Shown: piece by piece, positions 33,389 through 42,756 of the stretch
Layout: each line of letters begins with the position of its first letter
How positions within the stretch are numbered: the stretch's first letter is position 1
Source: Hydrogenophaga sp.
GTDB taxonomy: Bacteria; Pseudomonadota; Gammaproteobacteria; Burkholderiales; Burkholderiaceae_C
DNA: 64,000 nt
Reading direction: 5' to 3'
Assembly (NCBI RefSeq): GCF_030651625.1
Contig: NZ_JAUSCF010000030.1
Location: forward strand, 124,001 to 188,000
Position numbers and translations under genes: made by a program
The notes under the pieces: generated by a model
The model's input: the letters and a program-made list of their open reading frames with translations, nothing else
What the model was told of the DNA's origin: nothing
The model's database searches: none

Positions 33389-34575
33389 TCAGCCTGGCGG
33401 GGCGCGACATCCTGCACGGATGGAGCAAGTACGTGCTGACCGGGCTGGGCCTGGGCCTGCTGATTGGCGTGACGCTGACCATGGCCGGCGTGTACCGCGG
33501 CATGGTGGACGACGCGCACGCGCTGCTGGCCAACAGCCGCGCCGACCTGTGGGTGGTGCAGAAGGACACGCAGGGTCCGTACGCCGAATCGTCGAACATC
33601 AAGGACGACGTGGTGCGCAGCGTGCGCGGCATGCCGGGCGTGGCCACGGCAGCCAACGTGACCTACTTCACCATGCAGGTGGCGCGCCAGGGCAAAGACA
33701 ACCGCGTCATGGTGGTGGGCATCGAAACCGGCCAGCCGGGCGCACCAGGTTACCTGGTGGCCGGGCGCCACCTCACGCGCAGCCACTACGAGGCAGTGGC
33801 CGATGTGAAGACCGGCTTTCAGCTTGGCGAGACGGTCCGCATCCGCCGGCACGACTACACGGTGGTGGGGCTGACGCGGCGCATGGTGTCGTCGGGCGGT
33901 GACCCGATGCTGTTCGTGCCGCTGAAGGACGCACAGGAAACGCAGTTCCTGAAGGACAACGACGCCATCGTCAATGACCGTGCGCGCACCGCCGCCAACC
34001 CGGTCTTCAACCGCCCGGGCAACCCCGGCCTGCTGGACGCAGTGCAAAACCTGCAGACCAGCAGCCGCAATGTGAACGCGGTGCTGGTGCAGATTGCACC
34101 GGGCTTCACGCCCGAACAGGTGGCCGAGCCAATCCGCCGCTGGAAACACCTGAGCGTGTACACGCGCGACGGCATGGAAGACATCCTGGTGGTGAAGCTG
34201 ATCGCGAATTCGGCGAAGCAGATCGGCATGTTCCTGGTGATTCTCGCCATCGTAAGCGCGGCCATTGTGGCTTTCATCATCTACACCATGACCATGGGCA
34301 AGCTGAGGGAAATCGCGGTGCTCAAACTCATCGGCACCCGCGACCGCACCATCGCCGGCATGATCCTGCAGCAGGCGCTGGGCCTGGGCCTGATCGGCTT
34401 TGCCGTGGGCAAGGTGGCCGCCACTTTCTGGGCGCCCGCGTTTCCCAAGTTTGTGTTGCTGCTGCCCGGCGACGCCGTCACCGGACTGGTGGCCACGCTG
34501 GTGATCTGCGCGCTGGCCAGCACACTGGCGATTCGCGTGGCGCTAAAGGTCGACCCCGGCGCGGCGATCGGATGA
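33385..34575 (+). CDS. FtsX/MacB-type ABC exporter permease (DevC-like)
   Basis: A 396-residue protein starting at GTG 33385 with a canonical ribosome site. One N-terminal helix (about 15-35), a large periplasmic domain (about 40-265) and three C-terminal helices (about 275-300, 320-345, 360-385) give the four-helix FtsX/MacB topology. The cytoplasmic coupling region MGKLREIAVLKLIGTRDRTIAGMILQQ is conserved. This topology uses mechanotransmission rather than substrate passage through the membrane. The opening SLAGRDILHGWSKYVLTGLGLGLLIGVTL is like DevC proteins. Confidence 0.9.
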   Translation: MISLAGRDILHGWSKYVLTGLGLGLLIGVTLTMAGVYRGMVDDAHALLANSRADLWVVQKDTQGPYAESSNIKDDVVRSVRGMPGVATAANVTYFTMQVARQGKDNRVMVVGIETGQPGAPGYLVAGRHLTRSHYEAVADVKTGFQLGETVRIRRHDYTVVGLTRRMVSSGGDPMLFVPLKDAQETQFLKDNDAIVNDRARTAANPVFNRPGNPGLLDAVQNLQTSSRNVNAVLVQIAPGFTPEQVAEPIRRWKHLSVYTRDGMEDILVVKLIANSAKQIGMFLVILAIVSAAIVAFIIYTMTMGKLREIAVLKLIGTRDRTIAGMILQQALGLGLIGFAVGKVAATFWAPAFPKFVLLLPGDAVTGLVATLVICALASTLAIRVALKVDPGAAIG

Positions 34576-35297
34576 ACCCCATGAACCACACATCTGGCGG
34601 CGGCATCCTGATCGAAGGCTTGCGCAAGGTCTACGGCAGCGGCGACACCGCTGTGGAGGCGCTGAAACACGTGAACATGCAGGTGGCCCCCGGCGAGGTC
34701 GTGGGCCTGGTCGGGCCCTCGGGCTCGGGCAAGAGCACGCTGCTGAAATGCCTGGGGGCAATCATCGAACCCACCAGCGGGAGGATGACGCTGGGTGACG
34801 AGGTGATCTACGACAACGGCTGGATCGTTCGCGACTTGCGCGCGCTGCGGCGCGACCGCATCGGCTTCGTGTTTCAGGCCCCCTACCTGATTCCGTTCCT
34901 GGATGTGACCGACAACGTGGCCCTGATGCCCATGCTCGCCGGACAGCCAAATGCCAGGGCGCGTGAACGCGCGCTGGAGTTGCTCACCGCGCTGGACGTG
35001 CAGCACCGCGCGAAGGCCGAACCCTCACAGCTTTCGGGTGGAGAGCAGCAACGCGTGTCGATTGCACGGGCACTGGCCAACAAACCGCCGGTGATCCTGG
35101 CCGACGAGCCCACCGCACCACTGGACAGCGAACGCGCGCTGGGCGTGATGCGCATCCTGAACCAGATGGCGCAACAAGCGCAGACCGCGATCATCGTGGT
35201 CACGCACGACGAGAAGATCATTCCGACCTTCAAGCGGATCTACCACATCCGCGACGGTCAGACTGTGGAAGAAGCAGGTGAAGGTCGCAGGCTGTAG
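34572..35297 (+). CDS. ABC exporter ATP-binding protein (DevA/LolD-like)
   Basis: A 241-residue ATPase: Walker A GPSGSGKST (about 51-59), Q-loop FVFQAPYLIPFL, signature LSGGEQQRVSIARAL, Walker B VILADEPTAPLDSE and switch His in VVTHDEK. It overlaps the permease stop by four bases and is the last gene of the operon. In this family the pair transports lipids, peptides or metabolites out of the inner membrane; the substrate is not evident. Confidence 0.93.
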   Translation: MNPMNHTSGGGILIEGLRKVYGSGDTAVEALKHVNMQVAPGEVVGLVGPSGSGKSTLLKCLGAIIEPTSGRMTLGDEVIYDNGWIVRDLRALRRDRIGFVFQAPYLIPFLDVTDNVALMPMLAGQPNARARERALELLTALDVQHRAKAEPSQLSGGEQQRVSIARALANKPPVILADEPTAPLDSERALGVMRILNQMAQQAQTAIIVVTHDEKIIPTFKRIYHIRDGQTVEEAGEGRRL

Positions 35298-35419
35298 CAG
35301 ACCCGGGCGACTCGCGCCTCTCCGGTGGTGTTCGGCTGTGCAAAACACATTGTCTGCATGGGCCGATGCACATGCGGCGAGCCGGCCCGCGGTATGTCGA
35401 CCATTGCAGGCTCAGGCTC

Positions 35420-37882
35420 TCACCCCCTGCCAGCAGCCCCTGGCAACGTGAAATAGAACGCCGCGCCCTCGCCCACTTTACCCACTCCACGCAATTTGCC
35501 CCCGTGACGCTCGATGACGCGGTGCACCGTGGCAAGCCCCACACCCGTGCCTTCGAATTCGTGGTGGGCGTGCAGGCGCTTGAAAGGCTGGAACAGCTGG
35601 TCGGCGTAAGTCATGTCAAAACCTGCGCCGTTGTCACAAACGCAAAATTCGGAATGGCCATCCGCGTTCTGTCGCCGCGTGAAGCTGATGCGCGCCTGCG
35701 CGGTCTGGCCGGTGTACTTCCATGCGTTGCCGAGCAGGTTCTGCAGAACCACGCGCATCAACCCGGGGTCGGCCTGAACGACCAGGTCATCATCAATGTG
35801 CCATTCGACCGCTCGTCCTGACTCGTCTGCCGAAAGTTCGGCCACAACAGATCGCGCCAGTTCGCTGAGGTCGACACGCTCCCATTGAAGGTCGGCGCGG
35901 CTGAGGTGCGCCATGGTCAGCATGTCGGTGATCAGCTGTCCCATGCGGCGCGCCGACCTCTGGATCCGCTCCAGGTAGGACCGCCCTTGCTCGCTGATCT
36001 GTTCTCCGAAGTCTGCGTCGAGCAGGCTGGCATATCCGTCGATGCTGCGCAGCGGCGTGCGCAGGTCGTGCGACACGCTGTAAGCGAAGGCTTCCAGATC
36101 GCGGTTGAGCATGGTCATTTCACGTGTGCGCTCCACCACACGCTGTTCCAGTTCTTCGTTCAGCCGTTTGAGGGCCTCCTCCGCCCGACGGATATCGGTG
36201 ATGTCCTGGACCGTGCCAATGCTGCGCAGCAGCCGCTCGCTGGCGTATTCACTGACGCCGGTTTCCCGCACGTGCTTCACGCGTCCATCGGGCATGAGCA
36301 GGCGGTGCACCAGTTCGTAGGACTGCCGGGTCTTCACCGATCGACTGTAGGCCTCTTGAAGGCGTTCACGATCATCGGGGTGGACAACGCCGAGGAAGCT
36401 CTCATAGGTGACGACAAACGAGGCGGGATCGACCTCGAAGATGCGGTAGGTCTCGTCGGACCAGAGTATCTTTCCAGTGGTGGCGTTGAGTTCCCAGCTA
36501 CCGACATGGGCCAGCCGCTGTGCTTCCTTCAGCCGGGCTTCGCTCTCCTTCAGCGCGGCCTCGGTGCGGCGGCGGTCTGTGATGTCCTGCAAGGTGAACT
36601 GCAGCAGCGTCTGCCCCTCTGACTCGAAGCGCATCAGATTCACCTCTGCGTCCCACCGCGTTCCGTCCGGACGTTGGTGTAACCACTCGAACACCAGTGA
36701 GCCGGTGTCGGTGGCTTTGCCAATGTATTCGCGCGCCTTGGCGGGCGAAGGCGTACCGTCGTACTGCAAGGGGGCGGAAAATGCTTCGGGTGTCTGGCCA
36801 AGCACTTCCGAGCGGTGCTGGTAGCCGTAGATGTGGCAGGCCGCAGGGTTGCAGTCAATGACCTTCCCGGTGCTGGCGTCCAGAACGGCGGTGGGCACGT
36901 GCGAGCTTTCAAACATCCGCACCCGGAAGGCTTCGCCGGCAGCCACCGCTGCCTGACTGCGCGCCACGCGCATCAACAGCACGCTGATGAGGCCCCCGCA
37001 AACGAACAGCAGGGCGGCCAGCGTTGCTGTCACCACACGGCCCCGTTCGAACCCGGGTGTCAGGGGGGCCAGCACAGACGCATCGGACAGCCCGATGGCC
37101 ACCACCAGGCCATAGGGGGCGATCCGATGCCAGCCATAGGTGCGCGCCACTTCATCCACATGGCCCCTGACACGGTAGATGCCTTGCTCCAGGCCCGGGT
37201 CCTGCACATAGGGCCGGTCGGGTGCGACCCGTGTGCCCATTGCTCCGATGTTGCCCCGGCTGCGCGCCATGAACGTGCCATCGGGGTGGATGAGGGCCAC
37301 CACATCCTGGTCTGAGAGCTGCAAGGCAGCCAGCTTCTGCCCCACCCCTTCGCTCGACACCATCAGCTGAAGCACACCGTTGAACTGCCCGTCACGCATG
37401 ATGGGGCGACTGACGATGAAGATCCAGCGATCGACCAGACGCGAGGGAACCGGCTTGCCGATGTGCATCTTGTCGCCGCCCGTTTTCTGAGCCTGGAAAT
37501 GTGCACGGTCGCCCACGTAGGTCTGGTCTTCCTGCCCCAGGCTGTTGTAGATCACATAGCCGTCGGCATCGACCACGCTGGCATGGCTGATGAAGCCGGG
37601 CGGCAAGGTTTCCAGCACGCTGCGGACGACAGGCTCGAAAAGCACCGGATCGCGCAACCATTCCCGACGCAGGTCCAGCAGCTTCAGATCAAGCATGCTC
37701 AGCAGGATGCCCACCTGCCCGGCCATGGCGTCTGCCAGGTGCAGGCTGCGCTTTTCGGCTTGCTGCATGACCTGCTCGCGCAACTGCTCCCGGGAGCGCT
37801 CCGCCTGCCACCACAGCACGCAGGCCGCCAGCACGGTGAACAGCATCACCGCCAGAATCAGCGCGCGCGCACGGTTCTTCAT
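35420..37882 (-). CDS. Membrane sensor histidine kinase with dCache and two PAS domains
   Basis: An 820-residue kinase. The first membrane helix (about 8-27) is followed by a periplasmic double-Cache domain (about 35-275; VVDADGYVIYNSLGQ, HIGKPV, VSRPI), a second helix (about 283-305), PAS-1 (about 318-440), PAS-2 (about 450-570), HisKA with phospho-acceptor His605 in SVSHDLRTPLRSIDGY and HATPase (NLLGNAWKYTGQ, CDNGAGFDMTYADQLFQPF, GTGVGLATVHRVIERHGG). The SHDLRTPLRSIDGY form is typical of the phytochrome-like kinase class. No response regulator gene is adjacent, so its partner must be elsewhere. Cache ligands are usually small organic acids or amines. Confidence 0.93.
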   Translation of the reverse strand: MKNRARALILAVMLFTVLAACVLWWQAERSREQLREQVMQQAEKRSLHLADAMAGQVGILLSMLDLKLLDLRREWLRDPVLFEPVVRSVLETLPPGFISHASVVDADGYVIYNSLGQEDQTYVGDRAHFQAQKTGGDKMHIGKPVPSRLVDRWIFIVSRPIMRDGQFNGVLQLMVSSEGVGQKLAALQLSDQDVVALIHPDGTFMARSRGNIGAMGTRVAPDRPYVQDPGLEQGIYRVRGHVDEVARTYGWHRIAPYGLVVAIGLSDASVLAPLTPGFERGRVVTATLAALLFVCGGLISVLLMRVARSQAAVAAGEAFRVRMFESSHVPTAVLDASTGKVIDCNPAACHIYGYQHRSEVLGQTPEAFSAPLQYDGTPSPAKAREYIGKATDTGSLVFEWLHQRPDGTRWDAEVNLMRFESEGQTLLQFTLQDITDRRRTEAALKESEARLKEAQRLAHVGSWELNATTGKILWSDETYRIFEVDPASFVVTYESFLGVVHPDDRERLQEAYSRSVKTRQSYELVHRLLMPDGRVKHVRETGVSEYASERLLRSIGTVQDITDIRRAEEALKRLNEELEQRVVERTREMTMLNRDLEAFAYSVSHDLRTPLRSIDGYASLLDADFGEQISEQGRSYLERIQRSARRMGQLITDMLTMAHLSRADLQWERVDLSELARSVVAELSADESGRAVEWHIDDDLVVQADPGLMRVVLQNLLGNAWKYTGQTAQARISFTRRQNADGHSEFCVCDNGAGFDMTYADQLFQPFKRLHAHHEFEGTGVGLATVHRVIERHGGKLRGVGKVGEGAAFYFTLPGAAGRG

Positions 37883-38196
37883 GACTTGACTGCGCCCCGG
37901 AGCCCATTGCCTTCAATGCCTCGACCCGACCACCGTTGGCATGAACGCAGTTGCTGCCTGGAACGAGGCATCGAATACTTGTTGGGACGGATGGAAGGCA
38001 TCAACGACACATTGTGTAACGTTTTTGTATTCTCGCAAGGAAACGGCGGCGTGGGTGTGAGAGGGTTGGCACCTTGCCGGAATTTTTCCGGACTGCGTTG
38101 TAATCTGCCAGCCCTGGAGGGTGCCTACACCTTGCGCCGTTGATGGAAATAGTGCATTGACAGACCTGCCAACGGATCACTCCGACCCGTATCGCA
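37883..38196. other. Intergenic region, no gene visible
   Basis: It lies between the 5' end of the histidine-kinase gene and the 3' end of mgtE, so it should hold the kinase promoter and the mgtE terminator. An AT-rich patch occurs at about 38010-38040 (tgtaacgtttttgtattctc). I see no convincing hairpin with a T-run and no supported open frame. Confidence 0.45.
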
Positions 38197-39888
38197 TCAC
38201 ACCAGCAACAGGCTGGCCAGCCCCAGAAACGAAAAGAAGCCGATCACGTCGGTCACGGTGGTCAGCACCACGCCGCCCGCCAGCGCCGGGTCGATGCCCA
38301 TGCGCCGCAGCACCAGCGGGATGGCCAGCCCGGCCAGCGCGGCACACAGCAGGTTGATGAGAATGGCCGCCCCCAGCACACCACCCAGTCCCCAGTTGCC
38401 GAACCAGACCACCGCCAGCAAGGCGATCACTCCGGCCCACAGCAGCCCGTTGAGCACCGACGTACCCATTTCGCGGTACACCAGCGCACGCAGGTTGCCA
38501 TTCTGGATCTGTCCCAGCGCCAGGCCCCGGATCATCAGGGTGAGCGTCTGGCTGCCCGCGATGCCACCCATGCTGGCCACGATGGGCATCAGCACCGCCA
38601 ACGCCACAAGTTGCGCCAGTGTGGCCTCGAACCGGCCAATCACCCAGGAGGCCAGAAAGGCGGTGACCAGATTGATGCCCAGCCACACCGCGCGCCGCTG
38701 CGCGCTCACCATCACTGGCGCAAACATGTCGGCTTCGTCGTCCAGACCGGCCATCTGCATCAGGGCGCGGTCAGCGTCCTCGCGGATCAGGTCGACCACG
38801 TCGTCCACCGTGATGCGACCGACCAGGCGTTGCTGCGCGTCCACCACCGGCGCAGAGAGCAGGTCGTGATCCTGGAACAGCCGGGCCACCTCGGTGTCGG
38901 GCGTTTCCAGCGCAATGCCCGCCACGTCGGTGTGCATCACTTCGGCCACGCGCCGTGCAGGCTCGGCCGTCACCAGCGCGCTCAGGCGCAACACGCCCTG
39001 GTAAATTCCCTGCCGGTCCACCACCATGAGCTGGTCGGTGTGCGACGGCAGGGTGTCGAGCAGGCGCAGGTAGCGCAGCACCGTGCCGATGCGCACATCG
39101 GCGCGCACCTCGATGTAGCTGGTGTCCATCAGGCCACCGGCGGAGTCGTCCGGGTGAGCCAGCAAGGTCTCGACCTGCTCGCGCCGGGCACCACTGACGG
39201 CCTGCATCAGAAGGGCGCTCAGGTCGTGCGGCAACTGCTGGATCAGGTCGACCAGGTCGTCGAGGTCGAGCGGCTGAACGGCGGCCACCAGATCGTCCGG
39301 GTCCAGTTCGCGCGCCAGCTTGGCGCGGATCTCGTCGTGCAGGTAGGTCAGCACCTTGCCGGCGCGATCGGTCTCGACCATGCTCCACACAACGACCCGC
39401 TCTGCGGGGGGCAGGGCTTCGAGCAGGCCGGCGACCTTGGCCGGGTGCATGCGGTGCAGCAGCTTGCCAACCCTCTTGAGCCGGCCTTCGGTCAGCGCCT
39501 CCCGCACGGCGGCCAGCTGGTTGACTGCAACGACCGAGAGCTGCGAATCGCTGGAACTCACGGCATCGACAGGATCTGCCGAATCGACCGGATCGCCCCG
39601 GACGGCCGCATCGGCGGCCAGCTGACGCGCCAGCGCGGCCTTCAGGTGCGGCAGGATGCGCCCCTCCATGGGGGCCGACACCTGCTGCCAGAGCGAGTCG
39701 CGCTCCTCCCGGTTCAAGGCCTCCACCAGCGCAGCGGCTTTGGCTGGGTGCATGCGCGCGAGCAGCTTGCGCACGCGCTTGTAACGGCGCTCGCGCAGCG
39801 CCTGCACGATGAGTTCGCTGTCGGTGACAGGGCCGGTTTCGGCGCCGGCATCAGATTCGGGGCTGGGCGTTTTCTGCATGGCGTTCAC
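38197..39888 (-). CDS. mgtE: MgtE magnesium transporter with duplicated N-terminal repeat
   Basis: A 563-residue Mg2+ channel, longer than the usual 450 or so. Start is GTG 39888, overlapping the stop of the SLC13 gene (GTGA); ATG 39879 is an alternative. Two similar N-terminal units are visible, about residues 29-70 and 130-171, sharing 25 of 42 aligned positions around KLLxRMHPAK. A third MgtE-N portion (about 195-275), paired CBS domains (about 285-400; LMDTSYIEVRAD, VVDAQQRLVGRITVDDVVDLI) and five C-terminal helices (about 430-563) with MPIVASMGGIAGSQ and the pore-side GGVVLTTVTDVIGF follow. The CBS pair senses cytosolic Mg2+. Confidence 0.93.
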   Translation of the reverse strand: MNAMQKTPSPESDAGAETGPVTDSELIVQALRERRYKRVRKLLARMHPAKAAALVEALNREERDSLWQQVSAPMEGRILPHLKAALARQLAADAAVRGDPVDSADPVDAVSSSDSQLSVVAVNQLAAVREALTEGRLKRVGKLLHRMHPAKVAGLLEALPPAERVVVWSMVETDRAGKVLTYLHDEIRAKLARELDPDDLVAAVQPLDLDDLVDLIQQLPHDLSALLMQAVSGARREQVETLLAHPDDSAGGLMDTSYIEVRADVRIGTVLRYLRLLDTLPSHTDQLMVVDRQGIYQGVLRLSALVTAEPARRVAEVMHTDVAGIALETPDTEVARLFQDHDLLSAPVVDAQQRLVGRITVDDVVDLIREDADRALMQMAGLDDEADMFAPVMVSAQRRAVWLGINLVTAFLASWVIGRFEATLAQLVALAVLMPIVASMGGIAGSQTLTLMIRGLALGQIQNGNLRALVYREMGTSVLNGLLWAGVIALLAVVWFGNWGLGGVLGAAILINLLCAALAGLAIPLVLRRMGIDPALAGGVVLTTVTDVIGFFSFLGLASLLLV

Positions 39889-41897
39889 AAGGGCCAGACG
39901 ATGAGCAACAAGGGCAGGCTGACGGCAATCACCAGCAGTTCGAGGGGCAGACCCAGGCGCCAGTAATCACCAAAACGGAATCCTCCCGGGCCGAGGATGA
40001 GGGTGTTGTTCTGGTGTCCGATGGGGGTGAGGAAAGCGCACGAGGCGCCGATGGCCACGGCCATCAGAAAGGCGTCGGAGCTCACATTCAGCGCATTCGC
40101 GGTTCCGATGGCGATCGGGCACATCACCGCGGCGGTGGCGGCGTTGTTCATCAGGTCGGACAGGAACATGGTGACGACCAGCACCAGGGCCAGCGTGACC
40201 ACCGCATGGCCCTGCGCCACGCCGTCCATCAGCAGGCGTGCGAGCAGGTCGGCCGTGCCGGTGCTGGCCATGGCGCCCGCCACCGGAATGAGCGCGGCCA
40301 GCAGGGCGATCACCGGCCAGTCGATGTTTTCGTAGACGCTGCGGGGCGGCACGGTGCGCAGCACCATGGAGGCCAGCACACCCAGCGCAAAAGAGATCGC
40401 AGCCGGCAACAGGCCAAACGCGGCCCCCCCCACCGCCAGCGCCATGACGCCGCCGGCCAGCCAGGCCTTGCGCGGACTGGGAATGTGCAGTTCGCGCTCG
40501 GCCAGCGGCACACAGCCCTTGTCGGCTGCAAATGCGCCCATGGCGTCTGGTGGCCCCTGCATCAGCAGCAGGTCGCCCACCTGGAACCGCCACTCGCGCA
40601 GGCGGTCCATGGAGCGGTGACCCTGGCGGGACACCGCCAGCAGGTTGATTCCGTAACGCGTGCGCAGCAACAGGTCGCTGGCGGTCTGTCCCTGCAGACC
40701 GGAGCCCGGCAGCACCGCCAGTTCCATCAGCACGATATCGCGCGATAGACGGGGTTGTTCCTTGGGGTCCTTGTCCGGCTTGTCCTCAGTTTCGTCTGCC
40801 ACTTCGCTTGCTTCTTCGCTTCCCCCTGCGCTCGCTTCTTCATTCGTCCCAGCGAAATCGCCCGGATCTTCGTTGCTGACCCTGTGACCGACTTGAATTT
40901 CTGGAGGCCCGGTCCTTTGATCTGGCAGGCCATCTGGCTTTGAGGTCCCAGCTTCGATACTGCCCAAGGCTTCAGCCTCAGCATCTTCGGGCTGTGCGTC
41001 CACTGGTCGCTTGGCCTCCTCCAGCCGCAGCCCCAGCTTGGAGAGCAGGCCTGACAGGGCATCCGCTTCGGCTTCCACAATCAGGATGTCCCCGGCCAGC
41101 ACGCGGCGGTAGGCGCTGGGCGCGTTCACGCGCATGTCATGCCGGACCAGACCCACCACCTGCGCACCAGCGTCGTCGAGCTGTTTTTCGAGATCGTGCA
41201 AGGTCTGCCCCACACACTTGCTGCTCTTGGGTACGCGCACCTCAGTCAGATAGGCCCCGGTCTCGAAGCCTTCCAGGCCCGCCTGCCGGCGCACCGGCAC
41301 CAGCCGCCACCCCACGAGGGCCACGAAAACCACCCCCAGAAGCGCAACCACCAGCCCCACCGGCGTGAAATCAAACATGCCGAAGCTGCCCGTTCCCTGC
41401 TGCGCCCGGAAGCCTGACACGATCAGGTTGGGCGGGGTGCCGATCAGCGTGGTCATGCCACCCAGAATGGTGCCGAAAGCCAGCGGCATGAGCACGCGAC
41501 CAGGTGGCATGTCCAGGCGCCTGGCCAGTTGCATGGCCACTGGCATCAGCAATGCCATGGCACCCACGTTGTTCATGAAGCCCGAAAGCAAGGCACCCAG
41601 ACCCACCAGCGCCGCCAGGCTGAGGGTGGGGCCGGCCTCGCGCGGCAGCACCCGGCGCGCCAGCACATCAACGGCGCCCGAAGTCTGCAGACCGCGGCTG
41701 AGCACCAGCACGCAGGCCACTGTAATCACGGCCGGGTGACCAAAACCGGAGAACGCCTCGGCGGCGGGGACCACGCCGGTGAGCACGCAGGCCAGCAGTG
41801 AGCCTACCGCCACCATGTCGTGGCGCCAGCGTCCCCACAGGAACAGTCCCACGGTGGCGGCAAGGATCGCAAGAATGACGTACTGGTCCTGGGTCAT
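39885..41897 (-). CDS. SLC13-family permease with two TrkA-C domains
   Basis: A 670-residue protein with a divided ion-transporter fold: N-terminal helices (about 5-205, with GFMNNVGAMALLMPVA and GTPPNLIVSGF), two TrkA-C/RCK-C domains (about 218-298 and 392-475) and C-terminal helices (about 485-668, with MNNAATAAVMCPIAIG and LTPIGHQNNTLILGPG). A very acidic Glu/Asp/Ser-rich linker (about 305-385) joins the two TrkA-C domains. Its DNA is less GC-rich than the rest. The transported ion (sulfate, di- or tricarboxylate) is not clear. Its stop overlaps the mgtE start, so both are made from one message. Confidence 0.88.
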   Translation of the reverse strand: MTQDQYVILAILAATVGLFLWGRWRHDMVAVGSLLACVLTGVVPAAEAFSGFGHPAVITVACVLVLSRGLQTSGAVDVLARRVLPREAGPTLSLAALVGLGALLSGFMNNVGAMALLMPVAMQLARRLDMPPGRVLMPLAFGTILGGMTTLIGTPPNLIVSGFRAQQGTGSFGMFDFTPVGLVVALLGVVFVALVGWRLVPVRRQAGLEGFETGAYLTEVRVPKSSKCVGQTLHDLEKQLDDAGAQVVGLVRHDMRVNAPSAYRRVLAGDILIVEAEADALSGLLSKLGLRLEEAKRPVDAQPEDAEAEALGSIEAGTSKPDGLPDQRTGPPEIQVGHRVSNEDPGDFAGTNEEASAGGSEEASEVADETEDKPDKDPKEQPRLSRDIVLMELAVLPGSGLQGQTASDLLLRTRYGINLLAVSRQGHRSMDRLREWRFQVGDLLLMQGPPDAMGAFAADKGCVPLAERELHIPSPRKAWLAGGVMALAVGGAAFGLLPAAISFALGVLASMVLRTVPPRSVYENIDWPVIALLAALIPVAGAMASTGTADLLARLLMDGVAQGHAVVTLALVLVVTMFLSDLMNNAATAAVMCPIAIGTANALNVSSDAFLMAVAIGASCAFLTPIGHQNNTLILGPGGFRFGDYWRLGLPLELLVIAVSLPLLLIVWPL

Positions 41898-42050
41898 GAA
41901 GTTCCAACGGGAGGGCAGCGCGGGCTGCGATCACCGGCCCTGTTGAACCGGCATGCGAAGTATGCAGTCCAGTGCCGACGGCATTTCCTCAGCAGACTTC
42001 GGCCAGGACGCGGCTCCACCAGCCGGGCTGCACATGGCAGCTTCAAACCA

Positions 42051-42743
42051 TCAGACCACACCGCTGGACACAAGCAGACTGCGCAGCAGTTCGCTCAGAC
42101 CATCCCAGACGATCTGCACGCCCAGACACAAGAGAATGAACGCCGACAGGCGCAGGAAGATCACGGTGCCGGCCTCGCCCAGCGGTTTGAGAAGGCGCTC
42201 GGCATAGCGGAACGCGAGGTACAGCAGGATGCCGATGGCCAGCAGCGCCAGCGTCCCTCCAGCCATATGGGCCACCGATCTCGCGATTCGCTCGTCGTTG
42301 AGCGACACGCCCACGGTGATGGCGGCTGCGATGGAGCCCGGGCCGCAGCTGATCGGGAACGTCAGCGGGTAGAACGCCTGTCGTTTGGCCATCTCGGGTG
42401 TGAACGACTCGGCCAGCTCGGTGCGGCTGTCCACCGTGGACTGGGTGGCGGTGATGAGCCGCCACGCCGTGGCCGCCACGATCAAACCGCCGCCCACCCG
42501 CACGATGGGCAGGGAGATGCCGAAAAATTCCAGCACATACGAACCGACCAGCATCGAACCCAGCATGAGCGCGAACATGTTGCGGGCGATCCTGCGCGCC
42601 AGCATGGCCCGCGTGCGCGGCGACGCACCATCGGTGAGCCCCAGGAAAATCGGCGCCGTGGCCGCCGGGTTCAGGATCGGCAGAAGCGCAGCGAAGGCGA
42701 AAAGGAAGCTCTTGCCAAAGGCAAGCAACAGTTCTGTCGTCAA
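42051..42743 (-). CDS. MarC family integral membrane protein
   Basis: A 230-residue protein with six predicted membrane helices and the family pattern FAALLPILNPAATAPIFLGLT, GGGLIVAATAWRLI, FYPLTFPISCGPGSIAAAITVG and LCLGVQIVWDGL. The function of the MarC family is unknown; an early link to antibiotic resistance was not confirmed. It lies 13 bp after the BCCT gene on the same strand, so cotranscription is likely. Confidence 0.88.
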   Translation of the reverse strand: MTTELLLAFGKSFLFAFAALLPILNPAATAPIFLGLTDGASPRTRAMLARRIARNMFALMLGSMLVGSYVLEFFGISLPIVRVGGGLIVAATAWRLITATQSTVDSRTELAESFTPEMAKRQAFYPLTFPISCGPGSIAAAITVGVSLNDERIARSVAHMAGGTLALLAIGILLYLAFRYAERLLKPLGEAGTVIFLRLSAFILLCLGVQIVWDGLSELLRSLLVSSGVV

Positions 42744-42756
42744 GGCAATGCTTCCG

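Noticed and set aside
40755..40960. Acidic linker of the SLC13 permease as foreign DNA
   Set aside because: It is less GC-rich, but the reading frame is continuous, both flanking TrkA-C domains are complete and no terminal repeats are present.
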